Origin: an uncultured Oceanisphaera sp.
GTDB taxonomy: Bacteria > Pseudomonadota > Gammaproteobacteria > Enterobacterales > Aeromonadaceae
Length of the DNA stretch: 64,000 nucleotides
NCBI RefSeq assembly: GCF_947495715.1
Contig: NZ_CANLZU010000014.1
Coordinates: 57,696 to 121,695, forward strand
Direction of reading: 5' to 3'
Below, piece by piece: positions 1 to 11,437 of the stretch (position 1 is the first letter of the stretch; every line of letters starts with the position of its first letter). Made by a program: the position numbers and the translations under genes. The notes beneath the pieces are model-generated. The model had not been told where the DNA came from. It saw only the letters and a program-made list of their open reading frames with translations, and searched no databases.

Positions 1-1
1 C

Positions 2-211
2 GGTGAACTGGACGAGCAACGCCTCTACCCGGCATTGCACAAGCTGCATGGCGGCACCGCCTATTGCGGCGTGCCACAGTTGCAGGCGCTGGTGGCCCAG
101 CTGGAAAAAGCGCTGCTGGCCAAACAGGGGGTCGACGAGCTGGAGCCCGAGCTGCTGGAGCTGGAAGAACGAATGGGACAGGTACGGGAAGAGGCGAAGG
201 GATATTTGTAA
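2..211 (+). CDS. barA: C-terminal end of a BarA-like hybrid sensor kinase (HPt domain), partial
   Basis: The gene enters from the left edge; only the last 69 codons are here, in the frame starting at base 2 and ending with TAA at 209-211. The text contains HKLHGGTAYCGVP, the phosphotransfer (HPt) histidine motif, followed by a helix ending EPELLELEERM. This matches the C-terminal HPt domain of BarA, the membrane kinase that passes phosphate to UvrY/GacA. BarA is known to control CsrB/C-type small RNAs; that role is from the family, not visible here. It is convergent with pdxJ. Another HPt-containing hybrid kinase is possible, but the motif wording and the position next to pdxJ favour BarA. 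Confidence 0.75.
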   Translation, partial: GELDEQRLYPALHKLHGGTAYCGVPQLQALVAQLEKALLAKQGVDELEPELLELEERMGQVREEAKGYL

Positions 212-288
212 CAATAAGCGGTAAGCTATCAGCTATAAGCCATAAGAAAAACAACCAGGACAAGACCTGAGTTTGTTCGTCATACCGG

Positions 289-351
289 ACTTGTTCCGGT
301 ATCTTGCTGCAGGTAGCACCCAATCCAGATCCTGACGTTCGTCAGGATGAC
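289..351. repeat. Pair of small hairpins bounded by CGTCAT / ATGACG
   Basis: Two short hairpins face each other: one with ACCGGAC/GTTCCGGT arms and, at 329-348, one with ATCCTGACG/CGTCAGGAT arms. The outer ends CGTCAT and ATGACG are inverted. Related copies occur at 20942-21088 and 24695-24745. No coding potential is seen. Confidence 0.55.
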
Positions 352-370
352 GGCTAAATCATCATCAATC

Positions 371-439
371 GTAGGGTCGAATTTATTCGACCAAAAATGG
401 TGGCACGACCTACAAGAGGTCGAATAAATTCGACCCTAC
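371..439. repeat. Perfect 22-bp inverted repeat with 25-bp spacer
   Basis: Bases 371-392 and 418-439 are exact reverse complements. Each arm is also nearly self-complementary (GTCGAAT-TT-ATTCGAC), so it can fold as one long hairpin or as two small ones. It lies between the convergent ends of the BarA-like gene and pdxJ, just before the pdxJ terminator. Confidence 0.8.
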
Positions 440-473
440 AAAAAACCCCGAGCGCGTCATGGCTCGGGGCTTT
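440..473 (-). terminator. Rho-independent terminator of the rpoE-to-pdxJ block
   Basis: A hairpin with 8-bp arms CCCCGAGC / GCTCGGGG. On the minus strand it is followed by a run of six U, so it ends leftward transcription 25 bases beyond the pdxJ stop codon. Confidence 0.85.
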
Positions 474-497
474 GTCTAAAAGCTTATAGCTTACGGC

Positions 498-1235
498 TCA
501 AACGCCCTGGCGGGCTTCGCGCATCAACCGCTTCATGTCGCGAATGGCCTTTTCCAGGCCGTCGAAAGCGGCACGGGCGATGATGGCATGGCCGATGTTC
601 AGCTCCAGCATCTCGGGAATGGCGGCAATCGGCTTGACGTTATGGTAATGCAGACCATGGCCGCCGTTGACCTTGAGGCCCTTATCGTGGGCATAGGAGG
701 CGGACGCCGAGATACGTTTCAGCTCGGCCAATCGTTCGGCTTCATTGGGCGCATCGGCGTAATGACCGGTATGGATCTCGATATAGGGGGCACCGGTGGC
801 GACCACCGCATCGATCTGCGCCCGATCGGCGTCGATAAACAGCGACACCTTGATACCGGCTTCGGTCAGGCGGGCCACGGCGGCTCCCACCTTGTCGAGC
901 TGGCCGGCCACATCCAGGCCGCCTTCGGTGGTCACTTCTTCCCGCTTTTCCGGCACCAGACACACAAAGGCCGGCTTGATGCGACAGGCAATATCCACCA
1001 TTTCATCGGTGACCGCCATTTCCAGATTCATTCGGGTTTGGATGGTCTGGCTCAGAATCTCCACGTCCCGATCGATGATATGACGCCGGTCTTCACGCAG
1101 ATGCACGGTAATACCGTCGGCGCCCGCCTGCTCGGCCAGGGCCGCCGCCTGCACCGGATCCGGATAGCTGGTGCCCCGGGCATTACGCAAGGTGGCAATG
1201 TGATCGATATTAACGCCTAAATACAATTCACTCAC
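498..1235 (-). CDS. pdxJ: Pyridoxine 5'-phosphate synthase PdxJ
   Basis: PdxJ condenses 1-deoxyxylulose 5-phosphate with 3-amino-2-oxopropyl phosphate to form pyridoxine 5'-phosphate, the last ring-forming step of the DXP-dependent vitamin B6 pathway in the cytosol. The 245-residue product has the family start [15 protein letters not shown] (about 7-21), [10 protein letters not shown] with His45, Glu72, and the GGHGLHYHN segment near 193, matching the catalytic His/Glu/His set known for E. coli PdxJ. It overlaps recO by 8 bases and is the last gene of the leftward block. In E. coli the next gene is acpS; here a terminator follows instead. Confidence 0.97.
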   Translation of the reverse strand: MSELYLGVNIDHIATLRNARGTSYPDPVQAAALAEQAGADGITVHLREDRRHIIDRDVEILSQTIQTRMNLEMAVTDEMVDIACRIKPAFVCLVPEKREEVTTEGGLDVAGQLDKVGAAVARLTEAGIKVSLFIDADRAQIDAVVATGAPYIEIHTGHYADAPNEAERLAELKRISASASYAHDKGLKVNGGHGLHYHNVKPIAAIPEMLELNIGHAIIARAAFDGLEKAIRDMKRLMREARQGV

Positions 1236-1935
1236 TGCGACTTCCTCTCTTTCCTTTGATAAACAGGGCGCGACTACGCAAGGCCCGGCCGCCGAGATAA
1301 GGCCCCAGCGCCTGTCGGCTGAAACGCTTGGCAGAGACCAGCACCTCGGGACGGGTTAAATCGAGCTCGGCCAGGGCATGAAGATGACGGCCCGAATAGG
1401 CCCCCGCCTCATCCCTTTCCAGGGCAATGAAACCGGACTCCGGCTGATATCGATACCAGCCCTCGGGCCGAATGGCCTCGCCGCTCAGGGCGTCCAGGGT
1501 AAAATCGACGCCATAACCCAGTATGTTTAACATATAAAACTCGAAATGACGCAGGCAGGGTTCAATACCTTCGCCATTGGCCAGTTTTTTCAGGGTATTG
1601 TGATAGGCGTCAAACACTTCGTCGAAGGGGGTATGCGCTTCCAGCAGGTAGTAAATCAGCTCGTTGAGGTAGAGGCCGCTGTACAGGGCCGTTCCCGTCA
1701 ACCGGATGGCCGGGGCCGTGGCTTCCGCATGGTGCAGGTTCTTCAGCTCGCCCTTGCCGGCAAAGGTGAGCCTTAACGGCACAAAGGGCTGTAACAGCCC
1801 TTTGAGAGGTGAACGCGGCTGGCGGCTGCCCTTGGCCACCAGACTCTGGCGGCCAAGTTCCCGGGTGAATACCTCCACCAGCTGACTGGTTTCCCGGTAG
1901 GGCCGGCTATGAATGACGAAGGCGGCGTGCGCCAT
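1228..1935 (-). CDS. recO: DNA repair protein RecO
   Basis: RecO binds DNA and, with RecR, loads RecA on SSB-coated single strands in the RecFOR gap-repair pathway. The 235-residue protein begins with an OB-fold type segment ([21 protein letters not shown]), followed by [17 protein letters not shown] and the helical C-terminal half typical of the family. It sits between era and pdxJ, as in E. coli. The 2-base gap to era and the overlap with pdxJ suggest translational coupling. No zinc-binding cysteines are evident, as is usual in enterobacterial RecO. Confidence 0.95.
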   Translation of the reverse strand: MAHAAFVIHSRPYRETSQLVEVFTRELGRQSLVAKGSRQPRSPLKGLLQPFVPLRLTFAGKGELKNLHHAEATAPAIRLTGTALYSGLYLNELIYYLLEAHTPFDEVFDAYHNTLKKLANGEGIEPCLRHFEFYMLNILGYGVDFTLDALSGEAIRPEGWYRYQPESGFIALERDEAGAYSGRHLHALAELDLTRPEVLVSAKRFSRQALGPYLGGRALRSRALFIKGKRGSRSE

Positions 1936-1937
1936 GA

Positions 1938-2843
1938 TCAGTCGTCACCATACCCCAGACTGCGCAAGGCCCGCTCGTCATCGGCCCAGCCGGATTTGAC
2001 CTTGACCCACAACTCCAGAAACACCTTCTGCTCCAGCAAGCGCTCCAGATCCAGTCGCGCTTCGGTACCGATCACCTTGAGCTTCTCGCCCTTGTTGCCG
2101 ATGACCATGCGCTTCTGGCCGCTGCGCTCGACCAGGATCAGGCCGTTGATGTGCACTATGCCCTGCTCGTTAACCTTGTAGTCTTCAATTTCTACCGTCA
2201 CCGAGTAGGGCAGCTCGTCACCCATGAAGCGCATCAGCTTCTCGCGGATAATCTCCGCCGCCATGAAGCGTGAAGAGCGGTCGGTGATGTAATCTTCCGG
2301 AAAGTAATGCAATGACGGCTTCAATCGGGCACGGGCCAGCTTGGCGATGGTGTCGACATTGGTGCCCTTTTCCGCAGAAATCGGCACTATATCGGCGAAG
2401 TTCAACTTGGTAGCCAGCCACTGCATGTGGGGCAGCAATTCTTCCTTGCTCTCGACGTTGTCGATCTTGTTGATCGCCAGTACCACCGGGCAGTCCATGC
2501 GGCGCAGCTTGTTCACCACCATGTCGTCGTCGGCGGTCCATTTGGTGCCTTCCACCATGAACACCACCATCTCCACGTCGCCCAGCGAGCTGCTTGCTGC
2601 CCGGTTCATCAGCCGGTTGATGACGCGCTTTTCCTCGATGTGCAGGCCCGGGGTGTCCACATAAATGGTCTGATAGGCCCCTTCTGTATCGATACCCATG
2701 ATGCGGTGGCGCGTGGTCTGCGGCTTGCGCGAGGTAATGCTGACCTTCTGCCCCAGCAGATGGTTGATCAGGGTCGATTTGCCCACATTGGGTCGGCCGA
2801 CAATGGCGATAAAGCCACAATAGGTTTGTTCTTGATCTGTCAT
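1938..2843 (-). CDS. era: GTPase Era
   Basis: Era is an essential GTPase that binds the 3' end of 16S rRNA and helps mature the 30S subunit. The 301-residue product shows the P-loop GRPNVGKST (16-24), switch II DTPG (63-66) and specificity motif NKID (125-128). A C-terminal KH-type RNA-binding domain lies at about 200-300. Its first four bases overlap the rnc stop, and recO follows after 2 bases, as in the classical rnc-era-recO operon where RNase III autoregulates the message. Confidence 0.98.
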   Translation of the reverse strand: MTDQEQTYCGFIAIVGRPNVGKSTLINHLLGQKVSITSRKPQTTRHRIMGIDTEGAYQTIYVDTPGLHIEEKRVINRLMNRAASSSLGDVEMVVFMVEGTKWTADDDMVVNKLRRMDCPVVLAINKIDNVESKEELLPHMQWLATKLNFADIVPISAEKGTNVDTIAKLARARLKPSLHYFPEDYITDRSSRFMAAEIIREKLMRFMGDELPYSVTVEIEDYKVNEQGIVHINGLILVERSGQKRMVIGNKGEKLKVIGTEARLDLERLLEQKVFLELWVKVKSGWADDERALRSLGYGDD

Positions 2844-3508
2844 AGCAGCACTTCCAGGGCATGTTCGGCGGCAGATTGCTCGGCCTTGCGACGGCTGGTA
2901 CCAATACCCACCACCGGCTCGGGTACACCATCAATCTGACAATGTACGGTAAATTTCTGATTGTGGGCTTCGCCAATCACGTCCACTACGGTGTAGGTCG
3001 GCAACGACTTGCGCTTGCCCTGCAACAACTCCTGCAACCGGGTCTTGGGATCTTTCTGATCGATACCCGGCTGAATGTCGTTGAGTCGCTCTTCATACCA
3101 GGACAGCAGCATGGTGCGCATCTGCTCGATGTCCGTATCCAGATACACGGCGCCAATCAGGGCTTCCACCGCATCGGCCAGAATGGATTCTCGCCGAAAG
3201 CCGCCGCTTTTCAGCTCGCCCGGACCCAGGATCAAATAATCGCCCAGCTCGAATTCACGCGCCAGCTCGGCCAGGGTTTTTTCTCGCACCAGGGTGGCAC
3301 GCATGCGTGACATGTCGCCTTCGTTCACCTTGGGGAAACGATGAAACAGGGCATCGGCAATCACCATGCTCAGCAGGGAATCACCCAGAAATTCCAGTCG
3401 CTCGTTATGGCGAGCGCCGGCGCTTCTGTGAGTGAGCGCCCGTACCAACATGGCTTCATCGTTGAAGGTATGGCCCAGTTTTTTTTGCAGAATATTCAGT
3501 TTTTTCAT
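2840..3508 (-). CDS. rnc: Ribonuclease III
   Basis: RNase III cleaves double-stranded RNA, including 16S/23S rRNA precursors and many mRNAs. The 222-residue product has the signature [12 protein letters not shown] (35-46), the acidic stretch [18 protein letters not shown] and a C-terminal dsRNA-binding domain ending [17 protein letters not shown]. The length matches the family (226 residues in E. coli). Its start codon shares one base with the lepB stop. RNase III substrates are long perfect stems, so the large intergenic hairpins in this window are plausible targets, which is inference. Confidence 0.98.
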   Translation of the reverse strand: MKKLNILQKKLGHTFNDEAMLVRALTHRSAGARHNERLEFLGDSLLSMVIADALFHRFPKVNEGDMSRMRATLVREKTLAELAREFELGDYLILGPGELKSGGFRRESILADAVEALIGAVYLDTDIEQMRTMLLSWYEERLNDIQPGIDQKDPKTRLQELLQGKRKSLPTYTVVDVIGEAHNQKFTVHCQIDGVPEPVVGIGTSRRKAEQSAAEHALEVLL

Positions 3509-4422
3509 TAACGAATTGCGCCTATACGGCTGAAACGCACATCGCTCGGCACCCAGGAGGGCAACCAGCTGTCGGCGTTACGTTCAAACTCAAAGCTAAT
3601 CCAGATAGCCACCGCCTTGCCCACCAGGTTCTCTTCGGGCACAAAGCCCCAGAACCGGCTGTCGGTACTGTTGTCCCGGTTGTCGCCCATGGTGAAATAT
3701 TGACCTTCGGGTACGACCCATTCATTCCGTGCCGTGCCCGGCTGGCGGTAATACATGGATACCCGGTCGGGTAACAACGGGTTGCGCAGTATGTCGTGGG
3801 ACTCGCCGGTCAGACGCTCGGCGAAATGCTCGAGCGGAATGCCCATCTGGGTAAACTCTCCACTTTTTTCATATTCAAGGTCCACCGGCGTAAAGTCGGG
3901 GCAGTTGTCACCGTCACAGGCCGGCTGGATAAACAGCTGCTTGTCCTGATAAACGATGCGATCGCCGGGCAGGCCGATCACCCGCTTGATGTAATCGATA
4001 CGGGTATCTTCCGGGTACTTGAACACCACCACATCGCCCCGCTCGGGCTTGCCGGTCGGGATCAGGGTGGTATTGCTGACCGGCTCTTTCAGGCCGTAGG
4101 CAAACTTCTCCACCAGGATGAAATCCCCCACCAGCAGCGTCGGCATCATGGAGCCGGACGGGATCTGGAACGGCTCATAGATAAAAGAGCGCAATATCAG
4201 TACGGTCGCAATCACCGGAAAAATGGAGCGGGCCTGTTCTATCCAGCCGGGCACCTTTGCCGCCCGACTCAGTACCGCCGCATCCACTTTATTGCCATGA
4301 GCCAGCTGGGCCTCGGCAATTTTACGGGCGCGTTTCGGCGCCCATATCCACTTGTCACACGCCCAGACAATACCGGTGACCAGGGTCACCAGCACCAGTA
4401 TCAGGGCAAAGTTACTCGCCAT
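3508..4422 (-). CDS. lepB: Signal peptidase I
   Basis: LepB removes signal peptides from exported proteins on the outer face of the inner membrane. The 304-residue product has an N-terminal membrane segment (about 4-21), a second one near 66-82, the catalytic serine in [10 protein letters not shown] (Ser91) and the general-base lysine in [12 protein letters not shown] (Lys146). The box [14 protein letters not shown] is also present. It follows lepA after 2 bases and touches rnc, so it is part of the same leftward transcription unit. Confidence 0.97.
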   Translation of the reverse strand: MASNFALILVLVTLVTGIVWACDKWIWAPKRARKIAEAQLAHGNKVDAAVLSRAAKVPGWIEQARSIFPVIATVLILRSFIYEPFQIPSGSMMPTLLVGDFILVEKFAYGLKEPVSNTTLIPTGKPERGDVVVFKYPEDTRIDYIKRVIGLPGDRIVYQDKQLFIQPACDGDNCPDFTPVDLEYEKSGEFTQMGIPLEHFAERLTGESHDILRNPLLPDRVSMYYRQPGTARNEWVVPEGQYFTMGDNRDNSTDSRFWGFVPEENLVGKAVAIWISFEFERNADSWLPSWVPSDVRFSRIGAIR

Positions 4423-4424
4423 GG

Positions 4425-6221
<1,797 letters not shown>

Positions 6222-6300
6222 GATGCGATAAGGAGTCCGTTGTCTGAAAGCGAGAGTCAAAGGCGGGATTCTACTGGATTAGCACTACCGTGGCCAATCC

Positions 6301-6750
6301 TTAGTCGATATTGGCAACCGGGATCACCGGCCCGATAATGGCCGGCTCTGCCAGTATCTTGCCGGAGCCTTTGGCCCAGCGGGACGCCAGTACAAAACCG
6401 ACGATACCGCCGACAGCGGCCCCCGCCAGGGTACCGCCGTCACCCAGCCCCAGTCCGGCGCTGGCCACCAGGGCTCCGCCCAGCAACAACAGCAGCGGCA
6501 GCAGATATACCAGCAGGGCGCTGGTGATCAGGCTTTGTTCGGGAATGCCGATACGCACCTGCTGATCCACCACCAGCGGCAACTCGGTCGCAATCACGAA
6601 GCGGTGATCGCGCCCGGGCAGGGCCTTGGAGACCAGGCCGGTACCGCAGTTGCTGTTTTGCTTGCACTGGCCGCAGGCCGATTTGCTGAAACAGACCACT
6701 TCAACGCCGTCTGCATGTACCGCCAGCACGGTGGCAATCTCTTCAATCAT
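6301..6750 (-). CDS. rseC: RseC/MucC family inner-membrane protein
   Basis: RseC is a small inner-membrane protein linked to the sigma-E system and to reduction of the SoxR iron-sulfur cluster together with the Rsx complex. The 149-residue product starts MIEEIATVLAVHADGVEVVC. It has the family cysteine cluster SACGQCKQNSNCG (about 24-36) and two membrane segments near 82-101 and 104-120. It overlaps rseB by 4 bases. The molecular activity is only known indirectly. Confidence 0.92.
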   Translation of the reverse strand: MIEEIATVLAVHADGVEVVCFSKSACGQCKQNSNCGTGLVSKALPGRDHRFVIATELPLVVDQQVRIGIPEQSLITSALLVYLLPLLLLLGGALVASAGLGLGDGGTLAGAAVGGIVGFVLASRWAKGSGKILAEPAIIGPVIPVANID

Positions 6751-7727
6751 GGTGTGATCCTGGGCTCAATGGACTCGGCGATGCGACGGGCGGTATCGGC
6801 GGGAATCGCCCCCACCACGGTAATTTCGACCCGCGCCGGACTGATGAGGCTGACCAGATGGGTGGCGCCCTGGCGTACCAGCTGCTGCTGGGGCTCGGTA
6901 TTGGCGCCGGCCTGGGCCACATACACGGATACGTCTACCAGACCGTTCGACAGCATCAGGTAATTCACCAGCCGCTCGGTGACCGGCAGCTTGTGTTTAT
7001 CCTCCGAGCGTAACTCGAAGCCGGCGGGCAGCCAGCCGGTTTGCCAGGGCTGGGATTGTTGCGGGGTCGGGTACACATCCGCCACCGACATCGCCGGCGG
7101 CAAGGCGGCGGTTTTCAGCTCCCGGATCAGAGGGCTGGGCTGATCGCTGATCCGCAGCGCCACCCCCATGCTTTGTTCCACCACACCGGCGTCCCGATCC
7201 AGGGTATCCAGCTTGAGCAACAAACCGGTTTCCTGATCCAGCCACAGCACATAGCCGTAATAGCCTTCGGCCTTCGGCACCAGCCGAATCACCTGCGCCA
7301 CCCGCCCCAGCACTCGACTGCGCCCGGCGACAACCGCATCATAGTGGCTTGTCACCGGTGCCAGTGGCATCAGCTGCAAACGATGAAACAGCCCCGGCAG
7401 GGTGGCGTCCTTGAGGGTATAACCATCGTGGCTGGCGTCGAAGAAACTGGTTTCATCGTCGCGCTGCACGAATTCACGCGGCCGGCCATTGAGGTGAGTA
7501 AGATGGGTAAATACCTGACCTTCGATATGACCCCGGGTCAGACGTTTGGGTTCGAGCTGCCCCTGACTGGAATCAACCAGCGTCAACTCGAAGTTCAACT
7601 GCTGATAGGCCTGTTGCATACGCTGCAAAAGAGCCTCTGCCGATACATTCTCGGCGGCGGCCACACCAGACCATGCCCATGCCCATGCAATTACCAGGAT
7701 AACGGCACCAAGGCCCTTTATTCTCAA
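6747..7727 (-). CDS. rseB: Periplasmic sigma-E regulator RseB
   Basis: RseB binds the periplasmic part of RseA and protects it from DegS; it is thought to sense lipid or lipopolysaccharide intermediates. The 326-residue product opens with a signal peptide (MRIKGLGAVILVIAWAWAWS, then GVAAAE), followed by the lipoprotein-fold MucB/RseB N domain and a smaller C domain. It is 12 bases downstream of rseA and overlaps rseC. Length and position match the E. coli rpoE-rseABC operon. Confidence 0.95.
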   Translation of the reverse strand: MRIKGLGAVILVIAWAWAWSGVAAAENVSAEALLQRMQQAYQQLNFELTLVDSSQGQLEPKRLTRGHIEGQVFTHLTHLNGRPREFVQRDDETSFFDASHDGYTLKDATLPGLFHRLQLMPLAPVTSHYDAVVAGRSRVLGRVAQVIRLVPKAEGYYGYVLWLDQETGLLLKLDTLDRDAGVVEQSMGVALRISDQPSPLIRELKTAALPPAMSVADVYPTPQQSQPWQTGWLPAGFELRSEDKHKLPVTERLVNYLMLSNGLVDVSVYVAQAGANTEPQQQLVRQGATHLVSLISPARVEITVVGAIPADTARRIAESIEPRITP

Positions 7728-7739
7728 AGCCGATTACCT

Positions 7740-8312
7740 TCAGTTCTGACGCAGACGTTGCTGCAATTCGTGATCCATCAACAGCTCATGAATATGACGC
7801 TGTTGTTCTAGCAGGGCCTGTTCCTGCGACCCCTGGCGTGGCGTTATCTGATAATTCAGGCTGACCGGAGCCGCACCACCGTTCATGGGCACCGTATTCA
7901 GCACCGGCGACGGCAGCTCGTTCTGACCGTATTGCTGAACCCCGAAGATCAACGCCGCCGATACCGACGCCGCCACCGCAAACTGGCCAACATAACGCAG
8001 CATGGGAGTAACACGACCAAACAGCGGCCGCACCACACCGGCCTGCTCTGCCTGTGCGGTATCGGTAGAAGACGCCGCCGGAGCCGCGATCATCGCCGGT
8101 TCGTCGGCCAGCGCCGCCGCTATTCTGTCGCTCATGTCCAGCTGCAGATGACTCGGCAGCTCGCGACGCAAGGCATCGCCGTACAGATGATAACGGCCAA
8201 AGGTATCCGCCAGCTCGAGATCATCTCCCAGCTGTTCCAGCAAAACCCTGTCCTGAATTTCTCCGTCTACCAGTGCCGAAATCTGTTCCTTGTTTGCCAT
8301 AACGTTAGCCAT
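7740..8312 (-). CDS. rseA: Anti-sigma-E factor RseA
   Basis: RseA is a single-pass membrane protein that holds sigma-E inactive until DegS and RseP cleave it. The 190-residue product has the cytoplasmic sigma-binding domain (KEQISALVDGEIQDR through ELPSHLQLDMSDRIAAAL, about 8-68), a membrane helix near 106-127 and a periplasmic tail that ends in a Gln/Arg-rich helix. Two starts are possible, MANVMANKEQ at 8312 or MANKEQ at 8300. It follows rpoE by 16 bases. Confidence 0.94.
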   Translation of the reverse strand: MANVMANKEQISALVDGEIQDRVLLEQLGDDLELADTFGRYHLYGDALRRELPSHLQLDMSDRIAAALADEPAMIAAPAASSTDTAQAEQAGVVRPLFGRVTPMLRYVGQFAVAASVSAALIFGVQQYGQNELPSPVLNTVPMNGGAAPVSLNYQITPRQGSQEQALLEQQRHIHELLMDHELQQRLRQN

Positions 8313-8328
8313 AACAGTTATTCTCCGT

Positions 8329-8907
8329 TCAACCCTGAAGTAACGGCTGGACCCGCTTGTCGATCGCCTCGCGTGCCCGGAAAATCCGGGAACGAACGGT
8401 CCCTACCGGACAGTCCATCACCTTGGCAATATCTTCATAGCTCATCCCTTCCAGCTCGCGTAAGGTAATCGCCGTTTTAAGATCTTCCGGAAGGACCTCA
8501 ATGGTCTCGAATACCGCCCGCCTGATCTCTTCCGACAACATGAGATGTTCCGGTGACGCCTGATCTTTCAACCCTTCGCCGCCGTCGTAAAACTCTGCAT
8601 CCTCGATACCGACATCGCTGCCCGGAGGTCGCCGCCGCTGGGCGACCAGGTAGTTCTTGGCGGTGTTCACCGCAATCCGGTACAGCCAGGTAAAAAACGC
8701 ACTCTCGCCACGAAACCCGGGCAAGGCACGATACGCCTTGATAAACGCCTCTTGCGTCACATCCGGTACGTCTCCTGGATTAGACACAAATCGAGACACC
8801 AGGTTCGCCACTTTGTACTGATATTTTTTTACCAGCAGGTTGTATGCGTTTTTATCGCCACGCTGCACCCGTTCAACCAGTTGCTGGTCCGTTAAATTAT
8901 CGCTCAT
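8329..8907 (-). CDS. rpoE: RNA polymerase sigma factor RpoE (sigma-E)
   Basis: Sigma-E is the extracytoplasmic-function sigma factor for envelope stress. I place the start at MSDNLTDQQLVERVQRGDK (8905-8907), giving 192 residues as in E. coli (191); the frame is open 42 codons further but that part is not conserved. Region 2 (YNLLVKKYQYKVANLVSRFV ... DVTQEAFIKAYRALP) and region 4 (LPEDLKTAITLREL, then VGTVRSRIFRARE) are clear. It heads the rseABC genes and is divergent from nadB as in E. coli. The sigma-E-like promoter upstream indicates autoregulation. Confidence 0.97.
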   Translation of the reverse strand: MSDNLTDQQLVERVQRGDKNAYNLLVKKYQYKVANLVSRFVSNPGDVPDVTQEAFIKAYRALPGFRGESAFFTWLYRIAVNTAKNYLVAQRRRPPGSDVGIEDAEFYDGGEGLKDQASPEHLMLSEEIRRAVFETIEVLPEDLKTAITLRELEGMSYEDIAKVMDCPVGTVRSRIFRAREAIDKRVQPLLQG

Positions 8908-8972
8908 GCGAGCCGCGTAACCTCCGAATAATCCGATGCGTTGCCACACCGGCCCGTAATAAGCGCACCTTG

Positions 8973-8999
8973 ATAGACTGCGGATGCGGACAAAAGTTC
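8973..8999 (-). promoter_or_regulatory. Sigma-E-type promoter upstream of rpoE
   Basis: On the minus strand GAACTT (8994-8999) is followed after 15 bases by GTCTAT (8973-8978). This matches the sigma-E consensus GGAACTT, about 15-16 bases, then GTCTAA/TCTGA. It lies about 65 bases before the rpoE start and would let sigma-E transcribe its own operon. Confidence 0.8.
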
Positions 9000-9090
9000 T
9001 GAACTCATTTGAGAAAGGTGATTCCAGCTGCACCTGTCGGCGGCTTGGGATAACATAGAAAGATTATCCATACTGGGCCAATGATACTTT

Positions 9091-10722
9091 ATGAAGGATC
9101 CCGTTGAATACCTCTGCGACGTACTCATCATTGGCAGCGGTGCCGCCGGACTGTCGCTGGCGCTGAAACTGGCCGATCATGCCAGGGTTCATGTGCTCAG
9201 CAAGGGGCCGCTTGCCGAAGGCTCGACCCTCTATGCCCAGGGCGGCATTGCCGCTGTGTTCGATGAAACGGATAGCATTGAATCCCATGTTGCCGACACC
9301 CTGATTGCCGGCGCCGGACTCTGTGACGAAGCGGTGGTGGAGTTTACCGCCAGCAACGCCCCCGGCGCCATTCAATGGCTGATTGGCCAGGGCGTGCCCT
9401 TCGATACCGAAGAGTCGGCCCAGGGAGAGGCTTCCTATCACCTCACCCGGGAAGGTGGCCACAGCCACAGACGCATTTTTCATGCCGCCGATGCCACCGG
9501 CAGAGCGGTACAGCTTACCCTGAACGAACAGGTGCAGCGACATCCCAACATTCATATTCTGGAACGGGTCAACGCGCTGGATTTAATCACCAGTGCCAAG
9601 CTGGGCCTGCCCGGCAACCGGGTGCTCGGTGCCTACGTCTGGAACCGCAACAAAGAGCGGGTAGAAACGGTACGGGCCCGCTTTATCGCCATGGCCACCG
9701 GCGGTGCCTCCAAGGTGTATCAGTACACCTCCAATCCGGACGTCAGCTCCGGTGACGGTATCGCCATGGCCTGGCGCGCCGGCTGTCGGGTCGCCAACAT
9801 GGAATTCAACCAGTTCCATCCCACCAGCCTGTTTCATCCGGCAGACAACAACTTTCTGCTGAGCGAAGCGCTGCGCGGTGAAGGGGCCCTGCTCAAGCGT
9901 CCCGACGGCAGCCGTTTCATGCCCGATTATGACCAGCGAGGCGAGCTGGCCCCACGCGACATAGTGGCGCGGGCCATCGACCATGAAATGAAGCGTCTCG
10001 GTGCCGAATGCATGTATCTGGACATCAGCCACCAGCCGGCCGACTTCATTCTCAAGCACTTCCCCACCATTTATGAGCGCTGCCTCAAGGTGGGCATCGA
10101 CATTACCCAACAACCGATGCCGGTGGTGCCAGCCGCCCACTATACCTGCGGTGGCGTCATGGTGGATCGCAAGGGTCATACCGATATCGAGGGCCTCTAT
10201 GCCATCGGCGAGGTGTCCTACACCGGCCTGCATGGCGCCAATCGCATGGCCTCCAACTCGCTGCTGGAATGTATCGTCTTTGCCCGCGCCGCCGGTGAAG
10301 ACATGCTGGCCAAGCTGGCAACCACGCCGGAGCCGCCGATATTGCCGCTGTGGGACGAAAGCAAGGTGGCCGACTCGGACGAAGAGGTGGTGATCCACCA
10401 CAACTGGCACGAGCTGCGGCTGTTTATGTGGGATTACGTCGGTATCGTCCGCTCCGACAAGCGACTGGAGCGAGCCAAGCGCCGCATCGATCTGTTGCAA
10501 CAGGAAATTCAGGAGTATTACGCCAATTTCCGGGTCAGCAACAACCTGCTGGAGCTGCGTAACCTGGTACAGGTGGCGGAGCTGATCGTGCGTTCGGCGA
10601 TGGAGCGCAAGGAATCCCGCGGCCTGCACTACACCCTGGATTATCCGGAGCAACTGGCAGACCCCAAGCCAACCATCATGGTACCGGCCAACTATATAGC
10701 GGAAAAGAGCCGTAAGTCGTAA
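9091..10722 (+). CDS. nadB: L-aspartate oxidase NadB
   Basis: NadB is the FAD enzyme that oxidises L-aspartate to iminoaspartate, the first step of de novo NAD synthesis; NadA uses the product. The 543-residue protein has the FAD-binding motif [16 protein letters not shown] (about 10-25), the [17 protein letters not shown] segment and the succinate-dehydrogenase/fumarate-reductase type core ([11 protein letters not shown], then [16 protein letters not shown]). Its place divergent from rpoE is conserved in E. coli. Codon usage resembles the neighbours. Confidence 0.97.
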   Translation: MKDPVEYLCDVLIIGSGAAGLSLALKLADHARVHVLSKGPLAEGSTLYAQGGIAAVFDETDSIESHVADTLIAGAGLCDEAVVEFTASNAPGAIQWLIGQGVPFDTEESAQGEASYHLTREGGHSHRRIFHAADATGRAVQLTLNEQVQRHPNIHILERVNALDLITSAKLGLPGNRVLGAYVWNRNKERVETVRARFIAMATGGASKVYQYTSNPDVSSGDGIAMAWRAGCRVANMEFNQFHPTSLFHPADNNFLLSEALRGEGALLKRPDGSRFMPDYDQRGELAPRDIVARAIDHEMKRLGAECMYLDISHQPADFILKHFPTIYERCLKVGIDITQQPMPVVPAAHYTCGGVMVDRKGHTDIEGLYAIGEVSYTGLHGANRMASNSLLECIVFARAAGEDMLAKLATTPEPPILPLWDESKVADSDEEVVIHHNWHELRLFMWDYVGIVRSDKRLERAKRRIDLLQQEIQEYYANFRVSNNLLELRNLVQVAELIVRSAMERKESRGLHYTLDYPEQLADPKPTIMVPANYIAEKSRKS

Positions 10723-10756
10723 GCCGGTATCCAAGTCACAAATCGGCTTGTCGCAT

Positions 10757-11026
10757 GAAGAGGAAACAAGGTTGCCTCCGCCGACACGCTTCAAGTACGT
10801 CCATGTAACGCTCAGCACATGACATCCCTGTCATGTGACGGTCGGCTGAGGCAATCCCTGTCGCCTCTTCCATGACCCGGAGCTGTCTGTTGGAAGTGCC
10901 ATCAGGCGACTCCGCAGCCCGGAGGAGGACAAAGGGATCTGCTCCGCCGACCTTCTGTTTCAGGGATGAAACAGAGAGCCTACACGGAGGTATTCATGGC
11001 GTGTCGGCGGAGCGGGCCCTTTGTCC
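10757..11026 (+). repeat. Structured intergenic repeat, copy 1 (B module + linker hairpin + A module)
   Basis: Module B (10757-10870) has inverted outer arms starting GAAGAGGAAACA and ending GTCGCCTCTTC, with an inner hairpin CACATGAC-atccct-GTCATGTG. The linker 10871-10926 can pair CGGAG with CTCCG. Module A (10927-11026) has outer arms GGACAAAGGGATCTGCTCCG and CGGAGCGGGCCCTTTGTCC, with the tip hairpin TCTGTTTC-agggat-GAAACAGA. It fills the space between the convergent ends of nadB and ygfX. No ORF is supported. Confidence 0.85.
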
Positions 11027-11053
11027 GCAACGGTAAGTGCTAACGATGACGTA

Positions 11054-11437
11054 TTAACTGGCCAGCAGCACTTTCTGCGACAGCCGCCGGAACACCTGCT
11101 CCGGCACCGCATCCTGAAACAGCCACAGCGGCGGCCAGGGATCGTCTTTCAGCACCAGCAACAAAAAGCCGGGCCCGGCCCGGCTATGTGGCGACAAGAC
11201 GCCGCTGCGCCCGTTCAGGCTGAGCACGCCGCTGTTGTATTCCCCCTCCAGCCGGTAATCGCCACCGCGAATCCACAGCAATATCGACACCAGCAGCCAA
11301 CCGGGGGCAAACCAGGGCAGCCGATCGGCACTCAGCAACAGGCTGGCGGGTAACCACAAGGCGGTGGCCGCCGCCAGCAGATAACAGCGATGCAAACGGG
11401 ACGGCTCAGCGCTGATTGCGAACCTGGTTACGCTCAA
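11054..11437 (-). CDS. ygfX: YgfX/CptA-like membrane protein
   Basis: Partner gene of sdhE. In E. coli, YgfX (CptA) has been described as a toxin affecting MreB/FtsZ or as a succinate-dehydrogenase-related membrane protein. Reading from ISAEPSRLHRCYLL there are two close hydrophobic helices (YLLAAATALWLPASLLL and WFAPGWLLVSILLWI), then a beta-rich tail. No ATG gives a sensible start. TTG codons at 11437 or 11395 are the candidates, so the start is uncertain. It overlaps the sdhE 3' end, as in E. coli. Confidence 0.6.
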   Translation of the reverse strand: MSVTRFAISAEPSRLHRCYLLAAATALWLPASLLLSADRLPWFAPGWLLVSILLWIRGGDYRLEGEYNSGVLSLNGRSGVLSPHSRAGPGFLLLVLKDDPWPPLWLFQDAVPEQVFRRLSQKVLLAS

